DNA of 64,000 nucleotides, from assembly GCA_034434835.1 (NCBI GenBank), contig DAOTXX010000119.1, positions 1 to 64,000 of the forward strand. The letters run 5' to 3'. Origin of the DNA: JBGLNJ01 sp034434835 (lineage in GTDB: Bacteria > Chloroflexota > Anaerolineae > Fen-1058). The notes beneath the pieces were generated by a model. It worked only from the letters and a program-made list of their open reading frames with translations, searched no databases and was not told the origin of the DNA. The position numbers and the translations under genes were made by a program. Positions 49,709 to 57,579 of the stretch are shown one piece after another; position 1 is the stretch's first letter, and each line of letters begins with the position of its first letter.

Positions 49709-52291
49709 ATGCCATCATCACGCCACGCACTCACCACGCTGGCTGCCGTCCTCGGCCTGGCCCTGATCCTGGTGAACAGCGTCGTGTGGGTGATCCGCAC
49801 GACGGGCGCCGAAGACGACGTGCGCTACGTTGCTATCAGCGGCATGGATTCGGAAAGTTGCAATGTCCGCACGCATCCATGTCGCACCGTGCAATACGCG
49901 GTAGATCACGCCAACCCCGGCGACACAGTCAAGGTCGCCACCGGCATCTACACCGACGTCACTGCACGGGCCGGCGTCACGCAGGCGGTCTATATCGCCA
50001 AGACCATCACGATCCGAGGCGGCTACACCACCGCCGACTGGTTCACGCCTGACCCATCGGCCAACCCGACCACTTTGGATGCTCAGGGCCAGGGACGCGT
50101 CCTCTACCTCACGGGGAATGTGACCGCCACCGTCGAGGGCCTGCGCATCACCGGCGGCCGTACCGACCTGGACGGCGGCGGGGTGTATCTCAAGAACAGC
50201 CACCTCATCATGGGGAACAATCAGGTGTTCAGTAACGCCAGCCTCGACACGACTGGGGACTATGGCAACGGTGGCGGGTTGTACCTGTTTGGCGGCAACG
50301 TCACGCTCAGCGGAAACGTGATCTCGACCAACACCGCTCCTGCCTCTGGCGGCGGGGTGCACCTGTCCAACTGCAACGCCACCCTCACCGGAAACACCAT
50401 CCAGGCCAACACCGGCGACGGTGGCGGCGGAGTGTTTCTCGATCACAGCAGCGCCATGCTCAGCGGGAACATGATCAGCGACAACAGCGGCAGCAGCGGC
50501 GGCGGGGTGTACCTGGCGGGCGGCAACGTTACCCTCCGTGGGAACGTCATCCGCAGCAATGGCGCCGGGTATGGCGGGGGAGTGTTTGCCAGTCAGCCCG
50601 ACCTCACATTGATCAACAATGCGGTCACCGACAACCACGCCAGCGTCGGGGGCGGGCTGAGCCTGTTTGGCTCTACATCTCGCCTCCTGCACAACACGAT
50701 CGCCCGCAACACCGGCGAGGGCATCTATGTCGCGGGATTCTACAGCTCCATCTGGCTCACCAATACCGTCATCGTAAGCCACACCGCGGGCCTCTCGGTT
50801 GACAGCAGCAACACAGCTTATCTCGACGGCGTGCTGTGGTTCGGCAATGGCGCAAACACGTATGGAGCCGGTGTGATCTCTGTCACCCACGCTTACACTG
50901 GCAACCCGGCCTTTGCGCCCGACGGCTTTCACCTCACAGCCCATAGCGCCGCGATTGACCGGGGAACAGGCGCGGGTGTAGACAATGATATGGATGATCA
51001 GCCCCGACCGATGGGCGCAGCTCCCGACCTTGGCGCCGACGAGAGTGTGGCGGCCACCGGCGTGTCCATCGCCGGCCCCACCCGAGGATTCTTGTATCTG
51101 TCCTATCGTTTTACCACTACGATCACACCCCTCACAGCCACGTCACCCATTACCTACACCTGGTCACCTGAGCCTGCCAGCGGGCAAGGGACAGCCGAGG
51201 CCACCTACGTGTGGACGCTCAACGGTCCCAAGACCATCACTGTCACTGCGGCCAACTCTGCCGTTGTCTCCGACACCCACACCATCACGATCACAGCGGC
51301 GCCCGGGCCGGTCGTCATCAACGAGGTGTTGTACGATCCTGTGGGAAGCGACGATGCCGGCGAGGTCATCGAGCTTTACAACCGGGACAGCAGTCCCGTC
51401 AACCTCACCGGCTACGACTTGCGCGCGGGCACGGCGGGCTATTACACGTTCCCCTCTTTCACCCTGGACCCAGGCGCATTCGTCGCCATCCACGTCAATG
51501 TGAGCGGCACGAACACGTACAATCACCTGTACACTGGCCCCATGGGCGGCGACGTGAGCAACAGCGCTGCCAGCGTTGCATTGTTCAGCAGCACCCTGCA
51601 CTCTGCGGGAACCCTCGTGGACTTTGTCCAGTACGGCGCAGGCGGCCAGACATGGGAAAGCGCTGCCCAGGAAGCTGGACTTTGGATGGCAGGCGACTAT
51701 GTTCCCGCTGTCGCCGAGGGAAGCTCAATCAACCTCTGGCCTGACGGCGACGACAACAACACCAGCGGCGACTGGCAAGCCTGTTACCCTTCGGCGGCCA
51801 GTTCCAATTGCTCCATTACACCCACGCCGACCCCGACGCGGACACGGGCGCCCGACTCGATCCATCTGCCCGTCGTCGTGCGCGACTGGCCCCCCACGCC
51901 TACGCCGTCGCCTACCCCCACGCCACGCCCGATCGCCGGGCGCGACACCTGCCCGGGCGAGGTGCTCGACGCCACGTGGGACTATGTCCAGCAGAGCTTT
52001 GAGCGCGAGAACGACAACGATTGGTTCGCGTTCGACGCGGCCGCCGGCGTCACCTATCGCATCGAGACCGGCGACCTCGGCCCGCGAGCCGATACCACGC
52101 TTGAGCTGCATGACATCGGCTGCGGCGCGCTCCTGGCCCAGCACGACGATATTCACTATCCCGACAACCTGGCATCACTCATCCTCTGGACCGCGCCGGC
52201 CACGGGCCGCTACCACGTCAATGTGCGGCCTTATAACTGGACTGTGTACGGCAGCGGCACGAACTATACCTTGCTGATCCGGCGAGAGTGA
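49709..52291 (+). CDS. Secreted surface protein: beta-helix, lamin-tail and pre-peptidase-like C-terminal domains
   Basis: This 860-residue protein has an N-terminal signal/anchor (about 8-30). A right-handed beta-helix follows (about 40-430), with at least eight repeats of the GGGVYL...LSGNVIS type. An immunoglobulin-like domain with PITYTWSPEPASG (about 455-540) and a lamin-tail domain (VVINEVLYDPVGSDDAGEVIELYN, about 545-665) come next. A Thr/Pro linker and a bacterial pre-peptidase C-terminal-like domain (DNDWFAFDAAAGVTYRIETGD) finish it. Such proteins bind or modify carbohydrates or surfaces. It is the largest product of the element and lies with a membrane LuxR regulator. Confidence 0.85.
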   Translation: MPSSRHALTTLAAVLGLALILVNSVVWVIRTTGAEDDVRYVAISGMDSESCNVRTHPCRTVQYAVDHANPGDTVKVATGIYTDVTARAGVTQAVYIAKTITIRGGYTTADWFTPDPSANPTTLDAQGQGRVLYLTGNVTATVEGLRITGGRTDLDGGGVYLKNSHLIMGNNQVFSNASLDTTGDYGNGGGLYLFGGNVTLSGNVISTNTAPASGGGVHLSNCNATLTGNTIQANTGDGGGGVFLDHSSAMLSGNMISDNSGSSGGGVYLAGGNVTLRGNVIRSNGAGYGGGVFASQPDLTLINNAVTDNHASVGGGLSLFGSTSRLLHNTIARNTGEGIYVAGFYSSIWLTNTVIVSHTAGLSVDSSNTAYLDGVLWFGNGANTYGAGVISVTHAYTGNPAFAPDGFHLTAHSAAIDRGTGAGVDNDMDDQPRPMGAAPDLGADESVAATGVSIAGPTRGFLYLSYRFTTTITPLTATSPITYTWSPEPASGQGTAEATYVWTLNGPKTITVTAANSAVVSDTHTITITAAPGPVVINEVLYDPVGSDDAGEVIELYNRDSSPVNLTGYDLRAGTAGYYTFPSFTLDPGAFVAIHVNVSGTNTYNHLYTGPMGGDVSNSAASVALFSSTLHSAGTLVDFVQYGAGGQTWESAAQEAGLWMAGDYVPAVAEGSSINLWPDGDDNNTSGDWQACYPSAASSNCSITPTPTPTRTRAPDSIHLPVVVRDWPPTPTPSPTPTPRPIAGRDTCPGEVLDATWDYVQQSFERENDNDWFAFDAAAGVTYRIETGDLGPRADTTLELHDIGCGALLAQHDDIHYPDNLASLILWTAPATGRYHVNVRPYNWTVYGSGTNYTLLIRRE

Positions 52292-52295
52292 GGCG

Positions 52296-53663
52296 ATGAA
52301 ACATACATCCTCCATTCTGGTGCTTCTCCTGGTTGTCGGGGCGATCGCTCTCGGCGTCGTCGGGATCGCGGGGCGCCTGAGCGCGCCTGCAGCCGAGCCG
52401 CTGCCGCCCGCCCCAGCGCAGACCGTGTATTCCATCCCGCCCAGCGGGACGCTCCAGTTGTTGAGCACCCCCGACCTGGGGCCAACCGTCGAGAATCCAA
52501 CGATCCATCTTGTGATCACCGTCTCGGATATCCAGACCCGAAGGGCAGTACAAGCCCACATCACCGTCGGGGACGTAAGTGTGGACGACAGTCGGCTGGA
52601 GATTTCGCTCTCGGCGCGGGAGGTGTACACCATCACGGCGACCGCGGCGGGCTACGAGCCCTGGTCGGTCACGATGATCCCGCACAACATCTGCCACAAC
52701 AAACGCCTCGACTTGCCGGTTCTACTTGAGCCTGCGCGGCCAACTGGCCGCAGCGAACTGGTTCTGGCGGTGTGGGGCAAGCCGCCCGTCCTGCCGACGC
52801 CGACCAGATTCATCAAACCGTCAGCACTGCCGACGCCGACTGACCCGATCAAATCACCCGCGCCGCCGACGCCAACTGACCCCGTCAAACCGCCTGCACC
52901 GTTGACGCCGGGGCCGGTGACTGCGGCGCAAAAGCCGCCGCCTCCGCCCCTGCCCGGAGGCGGAGGAAGCGAAAAAGAAAAGGAGCCGACCGACACCCCA
53001 GTGCCCACGTCCACACCGACGAGAACCCGTGTGCGGCCCACGGTCACGCCAACGCCCACACGAACACCGACCGCGACCGCGACGTCAACCGCCAGCGCGA
53101 TGCCCACGTCTACGCCGACCGCGCCCCTTACGCCCGAGCCGACGCGCGCCCCGCACAGTGATTTGCTCGCTCCGGTGAACACTGTCCTGCCGACCACTCT
53201 GCCTCTGTCTTCAGAGGGAGCGAGAGGGATGAGAGGCGAGGACATTCCCTGGCTCACGGTGCTTGCGATGTTCACGCTTGCCACAGTACTGATCGCGCTT
53301 GCGGTCGTGCTGATCGCCTTTGGCAGCGGCTGGCTTGGCCAGTCTGTCAGGATCAGGCCACACGCCCTGGTGCCCAGTGCTGTCCTTGTCGAGACAGCGG
53401 AGCAGACAGCCGCTTCCCAGGCCCAGACAGCACAGCCGGGCTGTCAAATCCGTGCGCCTGAGCCTGTCGCCGAAGCACTGACGGCCCGTGAAATGCAAGT
53501 GCTGCATCTGATCGCCGAGGGACTGTCCAATCAAGACATTGCGGACAGGCTGACCCTGACGCTGTCCACCGTCAAGTCACATGCCAAGAGCATCTATGCC
53601 AAGTTGGGCGTCAGCGGTCGGACGCAGGCCATAGCTCGCGCGCGGGAATTGGGTCTGTTGTAA
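52296..53663 (+). CDS. Membrane-tethered LuxR-type regulator with Pro/Thr-rich outer domain
   Basis: The 455-residue protein has an N-terminal membrane or signal segment (6-27) and a small carboxypeptidase-regulatory-like beta domain (about 65-150). A long Pro/Thr-rich stalk follows (about 160-310), then a second membrane helix (about 319-342), a linker and a C-terminal LuxR HTH (394-455: LTAREMQVLHLIAEGLSNQDIADRLTLTLSTVKSHAKSIYAKLG). There is no receiver domain. It should sense something outside and control genes directly, or be freed by proteolysis. It starts 4 bp after the surface protein gene, so that protein may be its partner. Confidence 0.8.
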   Translation: MKHTSSILVLLLVVGAIALGVVGIAGRLSAPAAEPLPPAPAQTVYSIPPSGTLQLLSTPDLGPTVENPTIHLVITVSDIQTRRAVQAHITVGDVSVDDSRLEISLSAREVYTITATAAGYEPWSVTMIPHNICHNKRLDLPVLLEPARPTGRSELVLAVWGKPPVLPTPTRFIKPSALPTPTDPIKSPAPPTPTDPVKPPAPLTPGPVTAAQKPPPPPLPGGGGSEKEKEPTDTPVPTSTPTRTRVRPTVTPTPTRTPTATATSTASAMPTSTPTAPLTPEPTRAPHSDLLAPVNTVLPTTLPLSSEGARGMRGEDIPWLTVLAMFTLATVLIALAVVLIAFGSGWLGQSVRIRPHALVPSAVLVETAEQTAASQAQTAQPGCQIRAPEPVAEALTAREMQVLHLIAEGLSNQDIADRLTLTLSTVKSHAKSIYAKLGVSGRTQAIARARELGLL

Positions 53664-53949
53664 GGCTGGGCAGGCCTCACGAGTTTTGAAACCCCGTCGT
53701 GAAATTCGTGTAACCTGTCTGCCGCCAGGCAGGTTCGTGGCAGAGTTGGGTGGCGGCGCCAAGTTGCGCGATGCAAAAGCATAGCTCCACATGCTTGACC
53801 GCATGATTCCTCGCCAGGTGCGGGGACTAGTCCTTTTGTGACCCCCTAATTCCCCCTCGGAATCGAACCTCCGGGCGATGACACTCTCCCCCCTCGGTGC
53901 TAGACTGTGCGCGTCTATGTAGAAACCTTGCGATGGCTGGGAGAGCCCC
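53664..53949. other. Gap with hairpin and promoter before the OmpR-type gene
   Basis: AACCTGTCTG/CAGGCAGGTT (about 53711-53734) may end the LuxR transcript. ATGACA (53878-53883) and TAGACT (53901-53906), 17 bases apart, may drive the next gene. Nothing else stands out. Confidence 0.55.
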
Positions 53950-54465
53950 ATGAGCGGCAATGCTCTGGCAGCAGACGACAAAACTCCAAACACGGGCTTG
54001 TGTAGCAGGTGTAGTCACTGGGATCAGGGTATGCCGGCTGCCAGCCAGATGGTGTTGAATGCCCTGCTGCAGTCTGTCCGGGAGTTGCACGAAGCCAATC
54101 GCCATCTTCTGGCCAAGATCGAGCAGATAGGCGAGGCCATCAACGAGATCGCGGCCGCCAAGCCGATGCCTGCAGGCAAACAAATCATCCGCAATGGTGG
54201 AATGGTTATCAATGTTCAATCTCGTTTCGCCACGCTGGATGGACAAGAACTGAACCTGACGTCATCGGAATTCGACGTGCTGGCCAAACTGGTTTCCTCT
54301 GCGCCAGCGGTTGTGTCGGTCGCCGAGCTGGCCGCAGCGCTGGGATACCAACCGGTCAGGCTGGCCGGGGACATCAGCCAGTGGCACATCCACAATCTGC
54401 GGAAGAAGGTGGGACGCAAGCGCATCAGAACGGTCTATGGGCAGGGTTATGTGTGGGTGGGTTAG
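53950..54465 (+). CDS. Orphan OmpR/PhoB-type DNA-binding protein
   Basis: The 171-residue protein lacks a receiver domain. The C-terminal 85 residues form a Trans_reg_C winged helix (LDGQELNLTSSEFDVLAKLVSSAPAVVSVAELAAALG ... QWHIHNLRKKVGRKRIRTVYGQGYVWVG). The N-terminal part has a CSRC pair and a short coiled coil (VRELHEANRHLLAKIEQIGEAINEIAAA). It probably dimerises and acts as an unlinked transcription factor. It is the last plus-strand gene before the CRISPR locus. Confidence 0.85.
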   Translation: MSGNALAADDKTPNTGLCSRCSHWDQGMPAASQMVLNALLQSVRELHEANRHLLAKIEQIGEAINEIAAAKPMPAGKQIIRNGGMVINVQSRFATLDGQELNLTSSEFDVLAKLVSSAPAVVSVAELAAALGYQPVRLAGDISQWHIHNLRKKVGRKRIRTVYGQGYVWVG

Positions 54466-54604
54466 CGTGGGGCTGAGCATTCGCTGTGTTTCAATCCACC
54501 GTGCACTCAGGCCGATGCCTCGCACCAGCACTGCGCACTTTGGTTCCGCTGCGGAACGCAGGACGCCACCCGTATCCTGTGACTCGAGTCGAGTTAGACA
54601 ATGA

Positions 54605-55762
54605 TCACGGAATCAACGGGGCCGAGCTAATCAACTGGCCGGCCGTCCACTGACTGACCCGCGACTGAACAATCACCGCTTGACCGAGCTGGGGCTGATA
54701 AATCCCCAACCACGGAGCATCGCGGTAAGCCAACGCAACCGCCGTCCACATCCAGAGCGGCAGCCTGCCGCTGAGTACGACGCCGGTATCGGCAGGCACG
54801 GGTGGCACACGCAGCCCCTCGGCTTCGGCGTAATCCACGTAAGCATCACGCAAGGTGAACTCGATTCGCGTATAGTCAGAGCGCGGTTCGAGTCTGGCCT
54901 GCAGCGGCGCATCGTCAGGCGGATGTCCAAGATCAAGTGAAGGCGGGCTGACCCACCCCAGACGGACATCAAACTGGTACAGAGTCTCCGGGTACGCATA
55001 CAACGCCAGCGCCGCATACAACCAATTCGGGCCACGGTCATAGAGACCCAGCGGGGTGGCCTGCGGCAAATAGTCAAGCACGCGCGGCAGATGCTCTGGC
55101 TCCCATTCGGACGCACTGTTCAACGCGTTCAACGTGCGCCCCAGCCGCTCCAATTCAAGCACCAGCTCGACCGGTGCCTGATTGACGTGCGCCTGCCGCA
55201 GTTCATTGGGAGTATAATTGAACAGCGCGGCGACCCGTTCGACGAGGGCCTGGAAGGCTGGCCCTTGAGCGATCTGGCCGCGCTCCAACCCGGCCAGAGT
55301 TCCGCGCAAGACCGGGCCTTGTTCTGCGAGGGCGTTGCTGCCGCGCAGCTCGGAATAGAGATCGGCGATGAGGGTCAGGCCATGTCGCATGAACCTGTCT
55401 TGCCATGCCTGACGCGCACCCGGTTCGGGCCATAACAAGATCGCATGAGTGCACCGGTCGAAAACGGCCTCTTGCCATTCGGTCGGTCGGCCTCCCGGAT
55501 CCACGATCAGCGGTAGATGGCGGTGGTCAATATCGTGGCAGATGCGCGCGATCCATTCGGGTGTGCCCTTGCCTTTGATGCGGATGGCGCGGACGAGGTC
55601 CTGGTTGGCCTGGTTGGCCCAATCGCCTTCGCCATCGGGATAGGCGCGCAAGACATAGTGCTGGACGCGCCGCTGGCGCAGTGCGTGGGACAGGCTAAAC
55701 GCCAACACCGATTTGCCCGAATGAGGCGGGCCGCCGATCACAATGGCTGGCAAGAGATTCAT
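54605..55762 (-). CDS. P-loop NTPase fused to a Csx3-like domain (Csx3-AAA type)
   Basis: The 385-residue protein starts with a kinase-like P-loop domain (AIVIGGPPHSGKSVLA, Walker A about 10-18; LIVDPGGRPTEW as an acidic motif). A helical middle part follows (about 150-290), then a C-terminal Csx3-like domain (about 295-385): DYTRIEFTLRDAYVDY, VVLSGRLPLWMWTAVALAY, WLGIYQPQLGQAVIVQSRV. Csx3 binds and cleaves cyclic tetra-adenylate. Here the family's YDPRLG-type motif reads YQPQLG and the flanking His residues I expect are not seen, so it may sense rather than cleave. It is divergent from the CARF-HTH gene. Confidence 0.75.
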   Translation of the reverse strand: MNLLPAIVIGGPPHSGKSVLAFSLSHALRQRRVQHYVLRAYPDGEGDWANQANQDLVRAIRIKGKGTPEWIARICHDIDHRHLPLIVDPGGRPTEWQEAVFDRCTHAILLWPEPGARQAWQDRFMRHGLTLIADLYSELRGSNALAEQGPVLRGTLAGLERGQIAQGPAFQALVERVAALFNYTPNELRQAHVNQAPVELVLELERLGRTLNALNSASEWEPEHLPRVLDYLPQATPLGLYDRGPNWLYAALALYAYPETLYQFDVRLGWVSPPSLDLGHPPDDAPLQARLEPRSDYTRIEFTLRDAYVDYAEAEGLRVPPVPADTGVVLSGRLPLWMWTAVALAYRDAPWLGIYQPQLGQAVIVQSRVSQWTAGQLISSAPLIP

Positions 55763-55800
55763 CCTCCACCTCCAATGTTACCAAAGGGACAGGAGCCACG
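55763..55800. promoter_or_regulatory. 38-bp divergent gap between Csx3-type and CARF-HTH genes
   Basis: The gap holds two ribosome sites (GGAGG on the minus strand, GGAG on the plus strand) and no room for two complete promoters. Promoters must overlap the opposing coding regions, or one gene depends on a distal start. Confidence 0.6.
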
Positions 55801-56682
55801 ATGGGTGAAATAGAGAAAACGCTGGTGACGACAATGGGCGGGCAGGCGCAGGTGGTGACCTTTGCGCTGGACTGGTTCCTGGCGCAAGGCGAGCCGATCC
55901 GCCAGGTGATCGTGCTGCATCTTTCGCCTCAAGACCCACGTGTGGCCAAGGCGTTGCGCCAGCTGGCCGCCGAGTTTTCTGGTGATCGGTACGTGTGTGC
56001 CGGGATACCCATGCAATTCCGCCAGACGCCCATCACGAATGAGCAGGGTTCTTTGCTCGACATTCGTGATGAAGGCGGGGCCGAGGCGGCCTGGCAAACG
56101 GTGTATCGGTTGGTCGCCGACCTGAAGAGTCAGCATCGAACCCTGCACGTGTGTGTTGCTGGCGGACGCCGCCTCATGGGCCTGATGGCCATAAGCGCGG
56201 CGATGCTGCACTTTGATCACCAGGATCGCTTGTGGCATCTGTACACGCCGGATGATCTGCGCCAGCGCGCGTTCGAGGGGGCGATCATGCATGTCGCCCC
56301 AGAGGCCGGGGTGAGGTTGATTCAGGTGCCGATGGTGCCCTGGGGCACCTACTTTCCCGCTCTGAAGCAGTTGATCGGCGCGTCCTCTGCACACGTGATC
56401 GCGGCACAGGCTCAATGGTTGAAAAGCGAAGACCACTTGCGCTGCCGCCGTGTGGTCGAGCGGCTGACCGAACGGCAGCGAGCGGTCTTGCAGTTGTTTG
56501 CCGCCGGGCGCACGCCGCAAGAGGTCGCCGAAGCCTTTAGCATCAGTCTCAAGACGGTGGACACTCACAAGACGACTATCCTGGCCGAATGTCATACCGA
56601 GTGGGCCACGCCGCCCGGCGGGCGGCTGGACTATCACTTTTTGCGAGACAAGTTTGGGCCGTATTTCAACGAAAACCCGTAA
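55801..56682 (+). CDS. CARF domain fused to LuxR-type HTH: putative cyclic-oligoadenylate-responsive regulator
   Basis: The 293-residue protein has a CARF-like Rossmann domain (residues 1 to about 200). It resembles the NE0113/TIGR02584-type CRISPR proteins: TLVTTMGGQAQVVTFALDW, LLDIRDEGGAEAAWQTVYRLVADL and the ligand-loop motif HVCVAGGRRLMG (AGGRR at 120-124). A LuxR-type HTH follows at about 218-265 (RLTERQRAVLQLFAAGRTPQEVAEAFSISLKTVDTHKTTI). No HEPN or nuclease domain is present. It stands just upstream of the type III-A genes. I infer ligand-controlled transcription, perhaps of its neighbours. Confidence 0.75.
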   Translation: MGEIEKTLVTTMGGQAQVVTFALDWFLAQGEPIRQVIVLHLSPQDPRVAKALRQLAAEFSGDRYVCAGIPMQFRQTPITNEQGSLLDIRDEGGAEAAWQTVYRLVADLKSQHRTLHVCVAGGRRLMGLMAISAAMLHFDHQDRLWHLYTPDDLRQRAFEGAIMHVAPEAGVRLIQVPMVPWGTYFPALKQLIGASSAHVIAAQAQWLKSEDHLRCRRVVERLTERQRAVLQLFAAGRTPQEVAEAFSISLKTVDTHKTTILAECHTEWATPPGGRLDYHFLRDKFGPYFNENP

Positions 56683-56835
56683 TACCCGGTGTGCCCTACA
56701 TGATAGCACACAATCGAGCGGAAAACATCAGAGAAATCTCTGAGCAAATTCAGAGTTGTCTCGGATGCTTTCGAGGGGGGTGATGTGATAGGATAGGTGC
56801 GGTCAGAACACAACACCATACGAATCAGGAGGCCT

Positions 56836-57498
56836 ATGAAAACCGCATCTATCTTGATCACCCTGTTGCTTGTCTGGGCCATGCTGTTGACGGCTTGCAC
56901 CGCTCAGCCGTCTGCGTTGGCGATTCAAACAGCGATAGCCCAAACCCGGGCCGCTGAACCCACGGCGACTCGGCCGGCCGCGCCGCGGGCGACTGCGACA
57001 TCCCTGCCCACTGAAACGCCGCGCCCAACCGCGACCCCTATTCCCAGCCCAACGCCTGTGCCCGAGGTTCAGCGGAACGAGACGAAAAAGATCGGGCCAA
57101 TCCTCAACTCGCTGCGGGACGAGCAGTACACCCTCGAGGTCACCCTCAAAAGGATTCGGTTCAGCCACGGTGAGGGGTTCACCCGGCCCAGGCCCGACCG
57201 GGTCTTTGTGGCGGTGGATCTGCGCATCAAAAATCTGGGGCCGGGCGCGGTCCGGTCGGTGAGCGAGTTGGATTTTCAGGTGCTCGATGCGAACGGGGCG
57301 CTGCAAGGCACGACCTTTACTTCGTTTGGCCGCGAGTGCGATTTCCGCCTGAGCGACCTGACCGCTGGGGGAAGTGTGGAAGGCTGCGCCGAGTTCGAGA
57401 TCCCTGCGACTGGCCGCGTCGAGCTGGTGTACGCGCCGTTCCGCTACGAAGGCTTGAAGGAGGGCCGGTACTTGAAGTTTACTCTGCGTGAAAAATGA
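56836..57498 (+). CDS. DUF4352-like lipoprotein
   Basis: The 220-residue protein has a signal peptide ending in LLTAC (Cys near residue 21) and a Thr/Pro stalk. An immunoglobulin-like domain follows (YTLEVTLKRIRFSHGEGFTRPRPDRVFVAVDLRIKNLGPGAVRSVSELDFQVLDANG), typical of DUF4352/telomeric repeat-binding-like lipoproteins. It is outer-facing and lipid-anchored. It lies between the CARF-HTH and cas10 genes in the same direction. A role in CRISPR immunity is possible but unproven. Confidence 0.75.
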   Translation: MKTASILITLLLVWAMLLTACTAQPSALAIQTAIAQTRAAEPTATRPAAPRATATSLPTETPRPTATPIPSPTPVPEVQRNETKKIGPILNSLRDEQYTLEVTLKRIRFSHGEGFTRPRPDRVFVAVDLRIKNLGPGAVRSVSELDFQVLDANGALQGTTFTSFGRECDFRLSDLTAGGSVEGCAEFEIPATGRVELVYAPFRYEGLKEGRYLKFTLREK

Positions 57499-57505
57499 GT
57501 ACAAT
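57478..57505 (+). promoter_or_regulatory. Possible cas10 operon promoter
   Basis: TTTACT (57478-57483) and TACAAT (57500-57505), spaced by 16 bases, lie at the end of the lipoprotein gene and just before the hairpin. Confidence 0.5.
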
Positions 57506-57518
57506 AGATGCCGTGTTG

Positions 57519-57548
57519 CCTTGTGCCCGGTGGGAGCCGGGCACAAGG
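57519..57548 (+). terminator. Perfect 12-bp hairpin in the cas10 leader
   Basis: CCTTGTGCCCGG (57519-57530) and CCGGGCACAAGG (57537-57548) pair fully around TGGGAG. No U-run follows. It could end the lipoprotein transcript, stabilise an RNA end or control cas10 expression. Confidence 0.7.
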
Positions 57549-57579
57549 TGAATCTTGTTCAGAGACGATGGAGGCGCAC

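Noticed and set aside
49718..50944. 408-codon open frame on the minus strand opposite the beta-helix gene
   Set aside because: The repeated Gly/Val/His composition mirrors the beta-helix repeats on the plus strand; no start signal or motif supports it.
53838..53870. Sequence GGAATCGAACCTCCGG on the plus strand resembles the T-arm of a tRNA on the minus strand
   Set aside because: The stem is imperfect and no acceptor, D or anticodon arm can be found around it; it might be a decayed att site, but this is too weak to annotate.
57508..57579. Upstream extension of cas10
   Set aside because: It covers the leader hairpin; the ATG with GGAGG 5 bases before it gives the normal Cas10 start.
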